DNA of 31,727 nt from Chloroflexia bacterium (GTDB taxonomy: Bacteria; Chloroflexota; Chloroflexia; QHBQ01; JADMIH01), in NCBI GenBank assembly GCA_025927935.1, contig JAICKM010000006.1, forward strand, positions 1 to 31,727, read 5' to 3'. The notes beneath the pieces were generated by a model, which made no database searches, was not told the DNA's origin, and saw nothing but the letters and a program-made list of their open reading frames with translations. Of this stretch, positions 18,375 to 26,686 are shown one piece after another. Position 1 is the stretch's first letter. Every line of letters begins with the position of its first letter. Position numbers and translations under genes: made by a program.

Positions 18375-18745
18375 GCTTTCCTCCTTCATGGTAGGACCAG
18401 CCGATCTGTTTCCTAAGCGTGTGCCTGTTTCCCTATGTGTCCCTGCCAGGGCGGGGGGTGAGCAATAAGCGAGGGCAAGCCGCTGGTGCAGGGAAGGGTG
18501 TTGGTGCGGGTGAGGTAATACGCATCTCCTTTCCTTCAAATCAGCCTGCCTGAAGCCGCGGGGTGGCGCAGGCGGTCACAGGGCTGACCGCGAGCAGCGC
18601 GCGGGTCCGACGGTGCTGCGTCGGCGGCGAGTGCCGGCCATCGTGCGGGCGGCTTGTCGCCCGGATGCGCACGCACAGATCCGGGTAGCATGGGACAACC
18701 ACCGCAAGCCTTTCAGTTTCTGCGGCCTCCGATCGCGTTGCAGGG

Positions 18746-18774
18746 ACGATAGCACATTTTCTTCGGAAAGTCAA
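18746..18774 (-). promoter_or_regulatory. Promoter of the sugar-transport operon
   Basis: Minus strand TTGACT (18774-18769), 17 bp, TATCGT (18751-18746). The leader to the start at 18374 would be about 365 bases. Apart from the two divergent promoters, 18375-18896 holds no gene I trust; a 77-codon frame at 18541-18774 covers the promoter and looks accidental. Confidence 0.5.
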
Positions 18775-18814
18775 TAGTATCTCAGGAAAAAGATTGTGAT
18801 TTTGTTTTGGATGC

Positions 18815-18843
18815 TTGATTTCGCCGACTCTTTCTGCTATGAT
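18815..18843 (+). promoter_or_regulatory. Promoter of the deoR-like gene
   Basis: TTGATT (18815-18820), 17 bp, TATGAT (18838-18843), 54 bp before the ATG. The AT-rich stretch 18757-18812 lies between the two divergent promoters and is the natural place for an operator shared by both. Confidence 0.55.
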
Positions 18844-18896
18844 ACCTGCAGCGCACCCCGCCCCGCGGTTATATTCGGCAATGATGCGAGGTAGTT

Positions 18897-19679
18897 ATGG
18901 CGCAGACCGAGCAGGCGATGTCGCTGGAGCAGCGGCGCGAGATGCTACTGGCGTATTTGAGTGAGCACGAGCGCAGCTCGGTCAGTGAGCTGAGCCAGGT
19001 CTTCAGCGTTTCCGAAGTGACCATCCGCAAAGACCTGGATCAGCTTGAAACGCAGGGCGTGCTTACACGCGTGCATGGCGGTGCCGTCGTCTCTGGGCGG
19101 GGCCGGCTGGAACACTATTTCGCCACCCGCGAGCAAGAACACCTCGAAGAGAAGCGCCGCATTGCCCAGGCGGCCGCGGCGCTCATTCAATCCGGGCAGC
19201 GCATCTTTCTCGACGCCAGCACAACCGCCCTCCAGGTCGCCCGGCTGATCAAAGACCGCGAGGACCTGATCGTAGTTACGAACGGCCTGTATATCGCCCT
19301 CGAGCTGACTTTCTCCGACAATATCACGACTATCGTCGTCGGCGGGACCGTCCGCCATCGCTCCAGCTCCCTGCTCGGCAGCTTCAATCACGACTCGATG
19401 CAGCGCCTGCGCTTCGACATGGGCTTTTTCGGTGCCCGCGCCCTGACCGCCGGCGACGGCTTGATGGAGGCCAACATCGAAGAAGCGCAATTGAAGCAGC
19501 AGATGATGCGTGCCTGCGGCGTGGTCGTCGGGATCGTCGATTCCAGTAAGTTTGGTGTGACGTCTTTCAGCGCATTTGCTCTCCCGCATGAGATCCACCG
19601 CATCATTACAGACACCAATGCGCCCTCGTCCGTCGTGGTGGAACTGCGTGTGCAGGGCGTTGCCGTTGATCTCGTTTGA
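18897..19679 (+). CDS. DeoR-family transcriptional regulator
   Basis: A 260-residue regulator. The N-terminal winged helix-turn-helix (about 15-65) carries the family signature: SVSELSQVFSVSEVTIRKDL, then LETQGVLTRVHGGAV. The C-terminal sugar-phosphate sensor domain (about 85-245) has IFLDASTTALQVARLI, VVTNGLYIALEL and FFGARALTAGDGLMEANIEE (shortened here), close to ribose-phosphate isomerase-like folds that bind phosphorylated sugars. DeoR proteins usually repress sugar operons until the phosphorylated intermediate appears. The ribosome binding site GAGGT precedes the ATG by about 5 bp. Its position between the divergent transport and hydrolase arms makes it the likely controller of both. 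Confidence 0.93.
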   Translation: MAQTEQAMSLEQRREMLLAYLSEHERSSVSELSQVFSVSEVTIRKDLDQLETQGVLTRVHGGAVVSGRGRLEHYFATREQEHLEEKRRIAQAAAALIQSGQRIFLDASTTALQVARLIKDREDLIVVTNGLYIALELTFSDNITTIVVGGTVRHRSSSLLGSFNHDSMQRLRFDMGFFGARALTAGDGLMEANIEEAQLKQQMMRACGVVVGIVDSSKFGVTSFSAFALPHEIHRIITDTNAPSSVVVELRVQGVAVDLV

Positions 19680-19796
19680 TCGCCGGCCCACAGGTGCATG
19701 CTGAGAGCCTTAATGCCCGGCTTTCGGATCTCTTCCGCAAACAATTGAGTGATGAGGCTTTCGTTTCCCTTATGCTCAGAGAAAGAGGTGTCCTCA

Positions 19797-21296
19797 ATGA
19801 TAAGCACAAGCCCGGTATCTGGAGCGTCGAGTGTCCTGTTTAGAAGGTCCGCCGCGCCGCCCGCCCGCGTGGGTGTATTTGGTATCGGCTTGGCTGCTTA
19901 TTGGCCCCAGTTTGCAGGCTTAAAGGAACGCCTGGAGGGGTATCAGCAGCAGATCGAGCAGAAACTGGCGGAGACGGGCGCGCAGGTAATCAGCGCGGGG
20001 TTAGTAGACACGGCTCCGGCGGCGCGCGAGGCCGGAGACCTGTTTACTCGGGAAAACGTGGACATCATCCTTTGTTACGTCGGCACTTATGCCACGTCCT
20101 CCCAGGTAGTACCGGCGGTGCAGCGACCGAACAGGCCCGTGCTGGTGCTCAACCTGCAGCCCGTGGCGGCGCTGGATTACGAGCACACCGACACGGGCGA
20201 GTGGCTGGCTAACTGCTGCGCCTGCTGTGTGCCTGAGATATCGGGCGCGTTCCGGCGCTGCGGCATCCACTTCAACGTCGTGAGCGGCCTGTTGGGAGAG
20301 AAGGATGGCCCTGCGGGCGAGCACGCCTGGGCCGAAATACGCGATTGGCTCGCGGCAGCATCCGTGCTGCGCTCGTTACAGTACGGCCGTGTCGGCTTCC
20401 TCGGCCATACCTACCCGGGGATGCTGGACATGTACTCCGACTTCACGATGATCACCGGCCAAACCGGCCTGCATGTAGAACTTCTGGAGATGGACGACCT
20501 CAAGCAGCGCGTGGACGCGGCGCGGTCAGAAGAGATAGAGGCCGTGCTCGACCAGACGCGCAAGCTGTTCGAGATAAGTGCGGACAGCCCGGCCGACCCG
20601 CTGGCGCGCGCCCCGCACCCCGATGACTTACGCTGGTCGGCCCAGGTGGCCGTTGGGCTGGATACGCTCCGCCGCGATTTCGCCTTGGACGCCTTGAGCT
20701 ACTACTATCGCGGACTCGACGGCAACGAGGACGAGCGGCTGGCTGCCGGACTGATTCTCGGCAACACCTTGCTGACGGGTCAGGGTGTTCCCTGCTCCGG
20801 CGAAGGCGACACGAAGAACGCCATCGCCATGCTGATCATGGACCGCCTGGGCGCCGGTGGATCCTATACCGAGTTTTATGCGATGGATTTCGTGGACGAT
20901 TTCTGCCTGATGGGGCACGACGGCCCGTTTCACATGGGCATATCCGAAGGTAAGCCTACGTTGCGCGGGTTGGCGCTTTACCACGGCAAGCGCGGCCACG
21001 GCGTATCGGTGGAAGCCCGCGTCAAGACTGGCCTGATCACGATCCTAACTGTGACCCAGACGGCGGCGGGCAAGCTCAAGCTTATCGTGGCCGAAGGCGA
21101 GGCGCTGCCCGGCCTGGTACTGCGTATCGGCAACACCAACTCGCGGCTCAAGTTCGCTCTGCCGCCCGCCGAGTTCATGAACGAGTGGTGTGAGCACGGT
21201 CCCACCCACCACTGCGCGCTCGGAATAGGACATCAGGCGGCGAAGCTGGTGAAACTGGGCCGGCTGCTGGGCCTGGAGGTGGCGCGAGTTTGCTAG
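19797..21296 (+). CDS. L-arabinose isomerase-like aldose-ketose isomerase
   Basis: From the ATG at 19797, behind AAAGAGGTG, the protein has 499 residues, almost the length of E. coli AraA; an upstream ATG at 19749 lacks a ribosome binding site. The residues that would match AraA's metal and catalytic set are in place: Glu336 in SGEGDTKNA, Glu359 in SYTEFY, His374 in LMGHDG, and His471 or His472 in PTHHCALG. The N-terminal Rossmann-like part (VGVFGIGLAAYWPQFAGL) also matches the arabinose/fucose isomerase fold. Identity with true AraA looks low: the usual MEDYTY segment reads TEFYAM here, so the substrate may be another 6-deoxy or pentose sugar such as L-rhamnose or L-fucose. No kinase or aldolase gene is nearby. 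Confidence 0.8.
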   Translation: MISTSPVSGASSVLFRRSAAPPARVGVFGIGLAAYWPQFAGLKERLEGYQQQIEQKLAETGAQVISAGLVDTAPAAREAGDLFTRENVDIILCYVGTYATSSQVVPAVQRPNRPVLVLNLQPVAALDYEHTDTGEWLANCCACCVPEISGAFRRCGIHFNVVSGLLGEKDGPAGEHAWAEIRDWLAAASVLRSLQYGRVGFLGHTYPGMLDMYSDFTMITGQTGLHVELLEMDDLKQRVDAARSEEIEAVLDQTRKLFEISADSPADPLARAPHPDDLRWSAQVAVGLDTLRRDFALDALSYYYRGLDGNEDERLAAGLILGNTLLTGQGVPCSGEGDTKNAIAMLIMDRLGAGGSYTEFYAMDFVDDFCLMGHDGPFHMGISEGKPTLRGLALYHGKRGHGVSVEARVKTGLITILTVTQTAAGKLKLIVAEGEALPGLVLRIGNTNSRLKFALPPAEFMNEWCEHGPTHHCALGIGHQAAKLVKLGRLLGLEVARVC

Positions 21297-21439
21297 TTGC
21301 CTCCGCCTAATCAAAACCGGATACCTGCAATTGCGCGATCCATCAATGCCCTTCTGGCGGGGCGGATCTGTTTTCTGCGCCGGAACTGGATGGACGGCCT
21401 GATTGTTCGCCACACAGATAGCTTCGAGGAGGGAGCCTG

Positions 21440-24400
21440 ATGGAGGATGCAGCGCGCGTGAACATTGACGAGTTGGCCCGGCGGTTCGCATCGCCCCCGC
21501 GCGAGTATTCCCCAGCCCCCATCTGGTGGTGGAGCGGTGAGCGGCTGGAGCGCGGACGCCTGCGCTGGCAATTGGAGCAATTAGCAGCCGGCGGCATATA
21601 CAACGTGGTCCTGCTCAATCTGGCGCCCACCGGGCCGCTCTTCGGGTCCGTCGCCGACGATCCGCCTTTCCTATCGGAGGAATGGTGGGAGATATTTCTG
21701 GGTGTCTGCGCGGACGCACGGGAGCTGGGCGTACGTATTCTCTTCTACGATCAGATCGGCTTCTCTGGCGCAAATCTGCAAGGAGTTCTAGCGCGCTCCA
21801 ACCCGGATTTCAACGGACACTGGCTGGCCTGCGCGACCGTCGAAGGCAAAGGAACCCTGGAACTGGTGACCCCTGGCGAAGGAACTGCGCTGGGAGCCGT
21901 GGTAACCGACCTGGCGAGCGGGCGGCGCGAGGTGGTGCCGCTAATCGGGGCGGGCGTCACGCATTCGGCTCCCGCAGAGTACCGGTTACGGCTGGTTTAT
22001 GCGGTGCCGCGCGGATTCGACTATTTCAGTCCCGCCGCCTGCCAAACGCTTTTCGACACCGTGCATGGTGAATTCGAGCGGCGCGCGGGTAGCTTCTTCG
22101 GCACGGTAATCGCCGGTTCCTTCCAGGATGAGTTGCCCTCCATGCCCACCTGGGGCCGCGACTTCGCCGTGGCCTTCCGCGAGCGCTGCGGCTACAACAT
22201 TGAGGAGAACCTGGGGGCCCTCTGGGAGGGCGAGGACGACTGGGCACGCCGGGTCCGCGCCGACTACCAGGCCACGCGCGCAGCCCTGGCGGAGCGCGCG
22301 TTCTTCCAACCGCTATTCGACTGGCACGCGCGCCACGGACTGATCTGCGGCTTCGACCAGACCCACCCGGCCCGTGCCGGCGACCCCCAGGGGGCGGTCG
22401 GCCTCTACGCCGACTATATGCGCACGCATCGCTGGTACACCGCGCCGGGCAGCGATCACCACGGCGAGGCGAAGATCCATAGCTCGTTGGCTCACCTCTA
22501 TGACCGGCCGCGCACCTGGATCGAGGCTTTTCACAGCAGCGGGTGGGGCGGCACGCTCGAAGAGACTTTCGACTGGCTGCTGCCCTGGCTGCGTGCCGGA
22601 GCCAATCTGTATAACCCGCACGCCGTCTACTACAGCACCCGCGGCGGCTGGTGGGAGTGGGCGCCGCCCTCTACCTGCTGGCGCCAGCCCTACTGGCGTC
22701 ACTACCGGCAGTTTGCCGGGGCGGTGAACCGCCTTTGTTTTATGCTGACCCGCGGTGAACATGTCTGCGATATCGGTGTCCTTTACCCGAGTACGACTGT
22801 TCAGTCGGCATACACGCCCGACGGCCCGCTGCCCTCCGCGCAGGCCGCCCACCAGGCCTACATCGAGCTTGTCGGCCGCATGACCTGGTACAACACGGTG
22901 CCTGGTGTGCTCGACCGTGACCGCCGTGACTTCGACGTGCTTGACGACGCCTCTCTGCAACGCGCTCAGATTGACGACGGCGCGCTGGCGATTAGCGCGG
23001 AGCGCTACAGCGTAGTGGTGTTGCCGAATTGCACGATGCTTGAACCGGCGACAGCCGCCACGCTCTGCAGCTTTGTCGAGGCCGGCGGCCGGCTGATCGC
23101 TGTTGGGACCCTACCGGACACCGTTACTGGACCTGACCAGACGCCTATAGAGGCGCTACGCAGCCTGTTCGATGCCGGCCGGGCCGCACTGGTTGTCCGC
23201 CCCAACGATGTACCCACCGCGCTCACCGATCTGCCCCGCCGCGTGGATGCGCCCGTGCCCACCCTCCACCGGCGTATCGGCAACAGCGCCCTGTTGTTTG
23301 TACCCGCGGCCTTTCCCCGCGCGACCCAGGAGCCGGTCAACAAGCACTGGGCCAACTTTCACTACACCTTCGACCCCGCCGATTACCAGCGGCGGATGCG
23401 CATCCGAGTGCGCGGAGTCACCGGCGCACCCCAGCTCTGGGACACGGCCACCGGCGAGCGGCGCACGCTCGCCGGCACCCCGGTCGAAGATGGGGTAGAG
23501 GTGGAGATCCCTTTCGACGACGGCCCGGCCGCCCTGCTGGTCTGGCCTGATCCCGCCGAGTCGGCGGAACAGTTGCCGGAAGCAGTCGCGGCCGGCCGAG
23601 AGGAAACGCTGGTCACGCTGAATGAATGGCAAAGCGAGATCGTGCCGACTCTCGACAACCAGTACGGCGACCTGGCCCTCCCAGCGTCGCCTGGCACGCC
23701 GCCCGTGCAAACCTGGCGCTTTGCGCACCGAGCCGAGCGCCCGGGTGAGGATGGGCTCGCCGCCGGCTGGCCAGCGGACGGCGAGGCGAGCGATTGGCAG
23801 CCCGTCGAGGCGACATTCGGCACCTATGGCTGGTGGACCGGCCCCATTGCAGTAGACAGGCTGCCGGCACCTTTGCCGGGCCTCGAAGACGGCCAAGCCC
23901 TCGCTCCCGCTAACTGGCACCCAGCTGTCTACTCGCGCTCGCGCGGCATCGCCCGTGACCCGATCCATTATTCGACCCTGGGCCCCAAAGCGCGCGTGCC
24001 GCAGGAGTTTCTCTTGTTCGGCCCCGCCCGGTCAAGCGAGGGCGTCCGCTTCCGTACCACCGTCTCGTGCCCAGAAGCACAGCGCGCCTACCTGGCACTC
24101 GGTGGGCCCGGCGCGAAGCGGGCTTGGCTGAACGGCGAACCGTGCGGCGAGGCGCCCGCAGGCTATCTCTGGCTGGCACCTATCACCCTGCAAACCGGGC
24201 GCAACTTGCTGGAATGGGAGCTGGTTGCCGAGGAGCAAGTCAACCTGCGCGCCTCCTGGGCGCTGGTCCGCAACCCGGAACGCTACGCGCGTCCCGAGTG
24301 GCTGACCATAGAGGGCGAGCCGATACGCGACTCCCGCCTGCGCTTCTCGACCACCTTTGAAATACCGTTCGCCCCGACCGGAGGCACGATCCAGATCGGA

Positions 24401-25477
24401 ACGGCGGATCCCTGCCGCGTGATCGTGAACGGCGTGGAGGTGGGCCGGCAGGGCGGCTTCGACCCATACCTGGTCGGGCGGGTGCAACCGTACACGACCG
24501 GCGCTTGGCGCCAGGGGGCGAACAGCATTGTGCTGGAAGTGCAAGACCCCGGCCGGCCGGTAGCGGTTGTCGCCGATGCGCTGATACAGGGAGCAGACGG
24601 CCAAACGGCTAAGTTGATGTCGGGTCGGGACTGGTTGGTCCATCGCGACGGCGGCGTGGCGCAGCCGGTGGCCCTGCGCCGACGGCAGTGGATCGATCAA
24701 CCGGCCATCGACGCCAGCGAGGGCTTCGGCGAGATGGACGTGGCGTTTGCCAATCTCTGGCGCCGACCCCACCCGCTGCCCGACGCCGACTGGCTGGAAG
24801 ATACGCCGCACGACGATACCGTGTTGCCACTCGTGCCCGAAGCCTTCGGCGATAATCGGGTCGAGTGGTTCCGCTGGCAGACGCCGCCCGGCGCAACAAC
24901 GATCTACTTACCCGTGGACGGAGAGGTTCGCCTGTGGGTAGATGGTGACGAGGTAGCCGTCGTAGAGGGCACGGTCAAGCAGGCACAACTAGCCGAGGCT
25001 CCGGCTGCGTCGCGCCGCGCGGTCATGCGGGTAATGACCGCGGGCAACCGCAGCGGAGGTGCCCTGTTCGCCGCCCCGGTCTCCTATGAGATCGGCGCTG
25101 GGCGCATCCAACCGGGTGAGTGGGCAGCGCAAGGCCTCGACGCGTACAGCGGCGGGCTGCGCTACAAAACGGAGTTTGATCTGGACGCGCTACCCAGCCG
25201 CCAACTGATCCTCGACCTGGGACGGGTGCGCGGCACGGCTGAAGTGACAGTCAACGGGCAGCCTATGGGGGTACGGGTCTGGTCGCCCTACCGCTTCGAC
25301 ATCACCACCGCCGCGCAACCGGGTCGAAACACGGTGGAGGTACTCGTCTGCAACACATTGGCGCCCTACCTCCGCGCCGTCAGCCCCACTCACTACGTTT
25401 TCCCTGGGCAGGAGGTATCGGGCCTGCTCGAGCCCATCACCATCCGAGCAACGAGGAGGCCTGCCGCGGATAGATAA
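21440..25477 (+). CDS. GH106-like giant glycoside hydrolase (probable alpha-L-rhamnosidase)
   Basis: A 1345-residue protein with no signal peptide, starting behind GAGGAGGGAG. The N-terminal part (about 20-450) is a barrel-like catalytic region: SPAPIWWWSGERLERGRL with the G-G pair of LAAGGIYNVVLL resembles the W-W/F-W opening of GH106 enzymes. FQDELPSMPTWG, RHGLICGFDQTHPAR and ESFHSSGWGG-like sequence (here EAFHSSGWGG, about 365-375) follow. A glutamine-amidotransferase-like segment (VVVLPNCTMLEPATAATLCSF) comes near 530, then several beta-sandwich modules, the last (about 1240-1340) galactose-binding-like (LILDLGRVRGTAEVTVNGQP). GH106 enzymes include Bacteroides alpha-L-rhamnosidases acting on rhamnogalacturonan. 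The family link is by motif memory only and specificity is unproven. Confidence 0.7.
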   Translation: MEDAARVNIDELARRFASPPREYSPAPIWWWSGERLERGRLRWQLEQLAAGGIYNVVLLNLAPTGPLFGSVADDPPFLSEEWWEIFLGVCADARELGVRILFYDQIGFSGANLQGVLARSNPDFNGHWLACATVEGKGTLELVTPGEGTALGAVVTDLASGRREVVPLIGAGVTHSAPAEYRLRLVYAVPRGFDYFSPAACQTLFDTVHGEFERRAGSFFGTVIAGSFQDELPSMPTWGRDFAVAFRERCGYNIEENLGALWEGEDDWARRVRADYQATRAALAERAFFQPLFDWHARHGLICGFDQTHPARAGDPQGAVGLYADYMRTHRWYTAPGSDHHGEAKIHSSLAHLYDRPRTWIEAFHSSGWGGTLEETFDWLLPWLRAGANLYNPHAVYYSTRGGWWEWAPPSTCWRQPYWRHYRQFAGAVNRLCFMLTRGEHVCDIGVLYPSTTVQSAYTPDGPLPSAQAAHQAYIELVGRMTWYNTVPGVLDRDRRDFDVLDDASLQRAQIDDGALAISAERYSVVVLPNCTMLEPATAATLCSFVEAGGRLIAVGTLPDTVTGPDQTPIEALRSLFDAGRAALVVRPNDVPTALTDLPRRVDAPVPTLHRRIGNSALLFVPAAFPRATQEPVNKHWANFHYTFDPADYQRRMRIRVRGVTGAPQLWDTATGERRTLAGTPVEDGVEVEIPFDDGPAALLVWPDPAESAEQLPEAVAAGREETLVTLNEWQSEIVPTLDNQYGDLALPASPGTPPVQTWRFAHRAERPGEDGLAAGWPADGEASDWQPVEATFGTYGWWTGPIAVDRLPAPLPGLEDGQALAPANWHPAVYSRSRGIARDPIHYSTLGPKARVPQEFLLFGPARSSEGVRFRTTVSCPEAQRAYLALGGPGAKRAWLNGEPCGEAPAGYLWLAPITLQTGRNLLEWELVAEEQVNLRASWALVRNPERYARPEWLTIEGEPIRDSRLRFSTTFEIPFAPTGGTIQIGTADPCRVIVNGVEVGRQGGFDPYLVGRVQPYTTGAWRQGANSIVLEVQDPGRPVAVVADALIQGADGQTAKLMSGRDWLVHRDGGVAQPVALRRRQWIDQPAIDASEGFGEMDVAFANLWRRPHPLPDADWLEDTPHDDTVLPLVPEAFGDNRVEWFRWQTPPGATTIYLPVDGEVRLWVDGDEVAVVEGTVKQAQLAEAPAASRRAVMRVMTAGNRSGGALFAAPVSYEIGAGRIQPGEWAAQGLDAYSGGLRYKTEFDLDALPSRQLILDLGRVRGTAEVTVNGQPMGVRVWSPYRFDITTAAQPGRNTVEVLVCNTLAPYLRAVSPTHYVFPGQEVSGLLEPITIRATRRPAADR

Positions 25478-26239
25478 CCCAGCGTCTGCGTAATTCCACT
25501 AACGCCCGTCTTTCAGATACGTAACCATAGCCAGCTCTAATTCGATATCCTTGGCCCGCCGGTTCTCCGCTAACTGCTCCATCTTCGGGCAGCGCGAGAG
25601 CTGGTAGACCAGGGCTGATTGGGACCGCATGTATGCTGACGAAAGCACACTGACCGGCAAAGAGCATTCCCTGGCTGGCCTGTTGGATCGGGGCGTTCGC
25701 CGCAGATTCTCCTCATGCCCTAGCTGGTCCTGAGGGATTCGGACAGCTCCAGCAGCGAGGAGCGGCCCGGCCCGGAGAAAAAACCGATCATACGGCACCG
25801 ACGACCAATGGCGGTGATCTATTCTACACATTCCAGTGGACTGGAAAAGGCATGGCGCTGAAGACCCTGTAGTGTCTGGAAACTCCATTCGTGGTCATCC
25901 TTGCTGTCGCATCCATTTCGATTTACTTCCTCCTTACATCCTATGGGCTGGGTGCCCGCTGCACACCACCCAGTTCGCACCGCAGGGGAGATCAATTATC
26001 AGCGCGGTAGGCACTAGCACGAAGCACAGGAGGAAGCTGCAATACCACAGGGTTTGTGATCGAGGTACGAGATGCCGGTCATCCGCGACGCCTATCGCTG
26101 TTATGCCAATATCACTGGGTCCTGTAAGAGGATCACTAGTTACAGCAGCGTCGGAAGGGGGACGGAAGCCGCGCACAACAGGCAATAAGCCTTCTCGCCC
26201 ACCGCTTTTGGGCCAAGGATGAACTACAATTCTGCTATT
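25478..26239. other. Gene-poor right end of island 1
   Basis: No gene here is convincing. The base composition is visibly more AT-rich than the cluster to the left. Two minus-strand frames could be decayed or unknown small genes: 25499-25888 (129 codons, ending RRAKDIELELAMVTYLKDGR) and 25934-26185 (83 codons with a hydrophobic stretch SFLLCFVLVPTALIIDL). Neither has a clear ribosome binding site and I recognise neither. Confidence 0.4.
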
Positions 26240-26261
26240 TTGACATCAACGTTGACATCAA
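26240..26261 (+). repeat. Putative recombinase arm-site repeats, right end of island
   Basis: TTGACATCAAC (26240-26250) and TTGACATCAA (26252-26261), direct, 12-bp period, about 103 bp inside the right boundary. Same word and orientation as at the left end. Confidence 0.6.
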
Positions 26262-26364
26262 TTGGGGCCGACAAGCCTGGTACGGGATGGACAGTAGTGG
26301 AATGACGAGGGCGAACTCAGGCACTCCATAGACAGCGGTAGACTCTGGCGGACGCGATATCCGA

Positions 26365-26686
26365 CGACTGAAAATCGCAGGGTCATCAGTTCAAGTCTGA
26401 TCCTGAGCACCATAATTTAATCTAATATTAGCAATAAAAGTGGATTGTAATAAACAGCATTACGATCCATTTTTCGTGCCTTGACATCAACCTGACACCA
26501 ACTATCCCACCCTTTAGCCCCAGCCGCATTGGCTCCACTCCCCATTTACCCATGCTAGATCGCCGCTGCTCTCTGTACCTGCACAGAAACCCTGACTGGC
26601 GCGCCGACTATGTCCGTCTTCTCCCCGCTGCCTGACAGGTGTCGCACTCTAATTAGAAGGTTATAAAGTAGCCAATCGCAGGGTCA
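26365..26686 (+). repeat. Island-end module, copy B, starting with an orphan tRNA-Phe 3' fragment
   Basis: 26365-26411 is identical to tRNA-Phe from its anticodon arm to the CC of the tail, and continues ACCA, so CCA is encoded here. It has no 5' half and cannot be a working tRNA. The module then repeats the order of copy A: hairpin (26436-26474), TTGACATCAAC and CTGACACCAAC (26481-26502), diverged middle, CCTGACAGGTGT (26631) and the 13-bp core AATCGCAGGGTCA (26674-26686). Its presence right of the attachment copy suggests a second element begins here. 26687-26889 holds nothing I recognise. Confidence 0.8.

Larger units (their letters stand above)
11273..26411. mobile_element. tRNA-Phe genomic island with sugar-catabolism cargo (element 1)
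   Basis: A 47-bp exact direct repeat bounds this stretch: 11273-11319 is the 3' part of the functional tRNA-Phe and 26365-26411 is an orphan copy with no 5' tRNA half. Such repeats mark attL and attR of tyrosine-recombinase integration at the anticodon arm. On the inner side of both boundaries are paired copies of TTGACATCAAC (11389-11410 and 26240-26261), as expected for recombinase arm sites. The cargo is seven genes for uptake and breakdown of glycosides. I see no integrase, relaxase or phage gene inside, so the element would need a recombinase supplied from elsewhere. Confidence 0.75.

Noticed and set aside
18541..18774. 77-codon minus-strand frame upstream of the binding-protein gene
   Set aside because: It covers the predicted minus-strand promoter, has no ribosome binding site and no recognisable motif.
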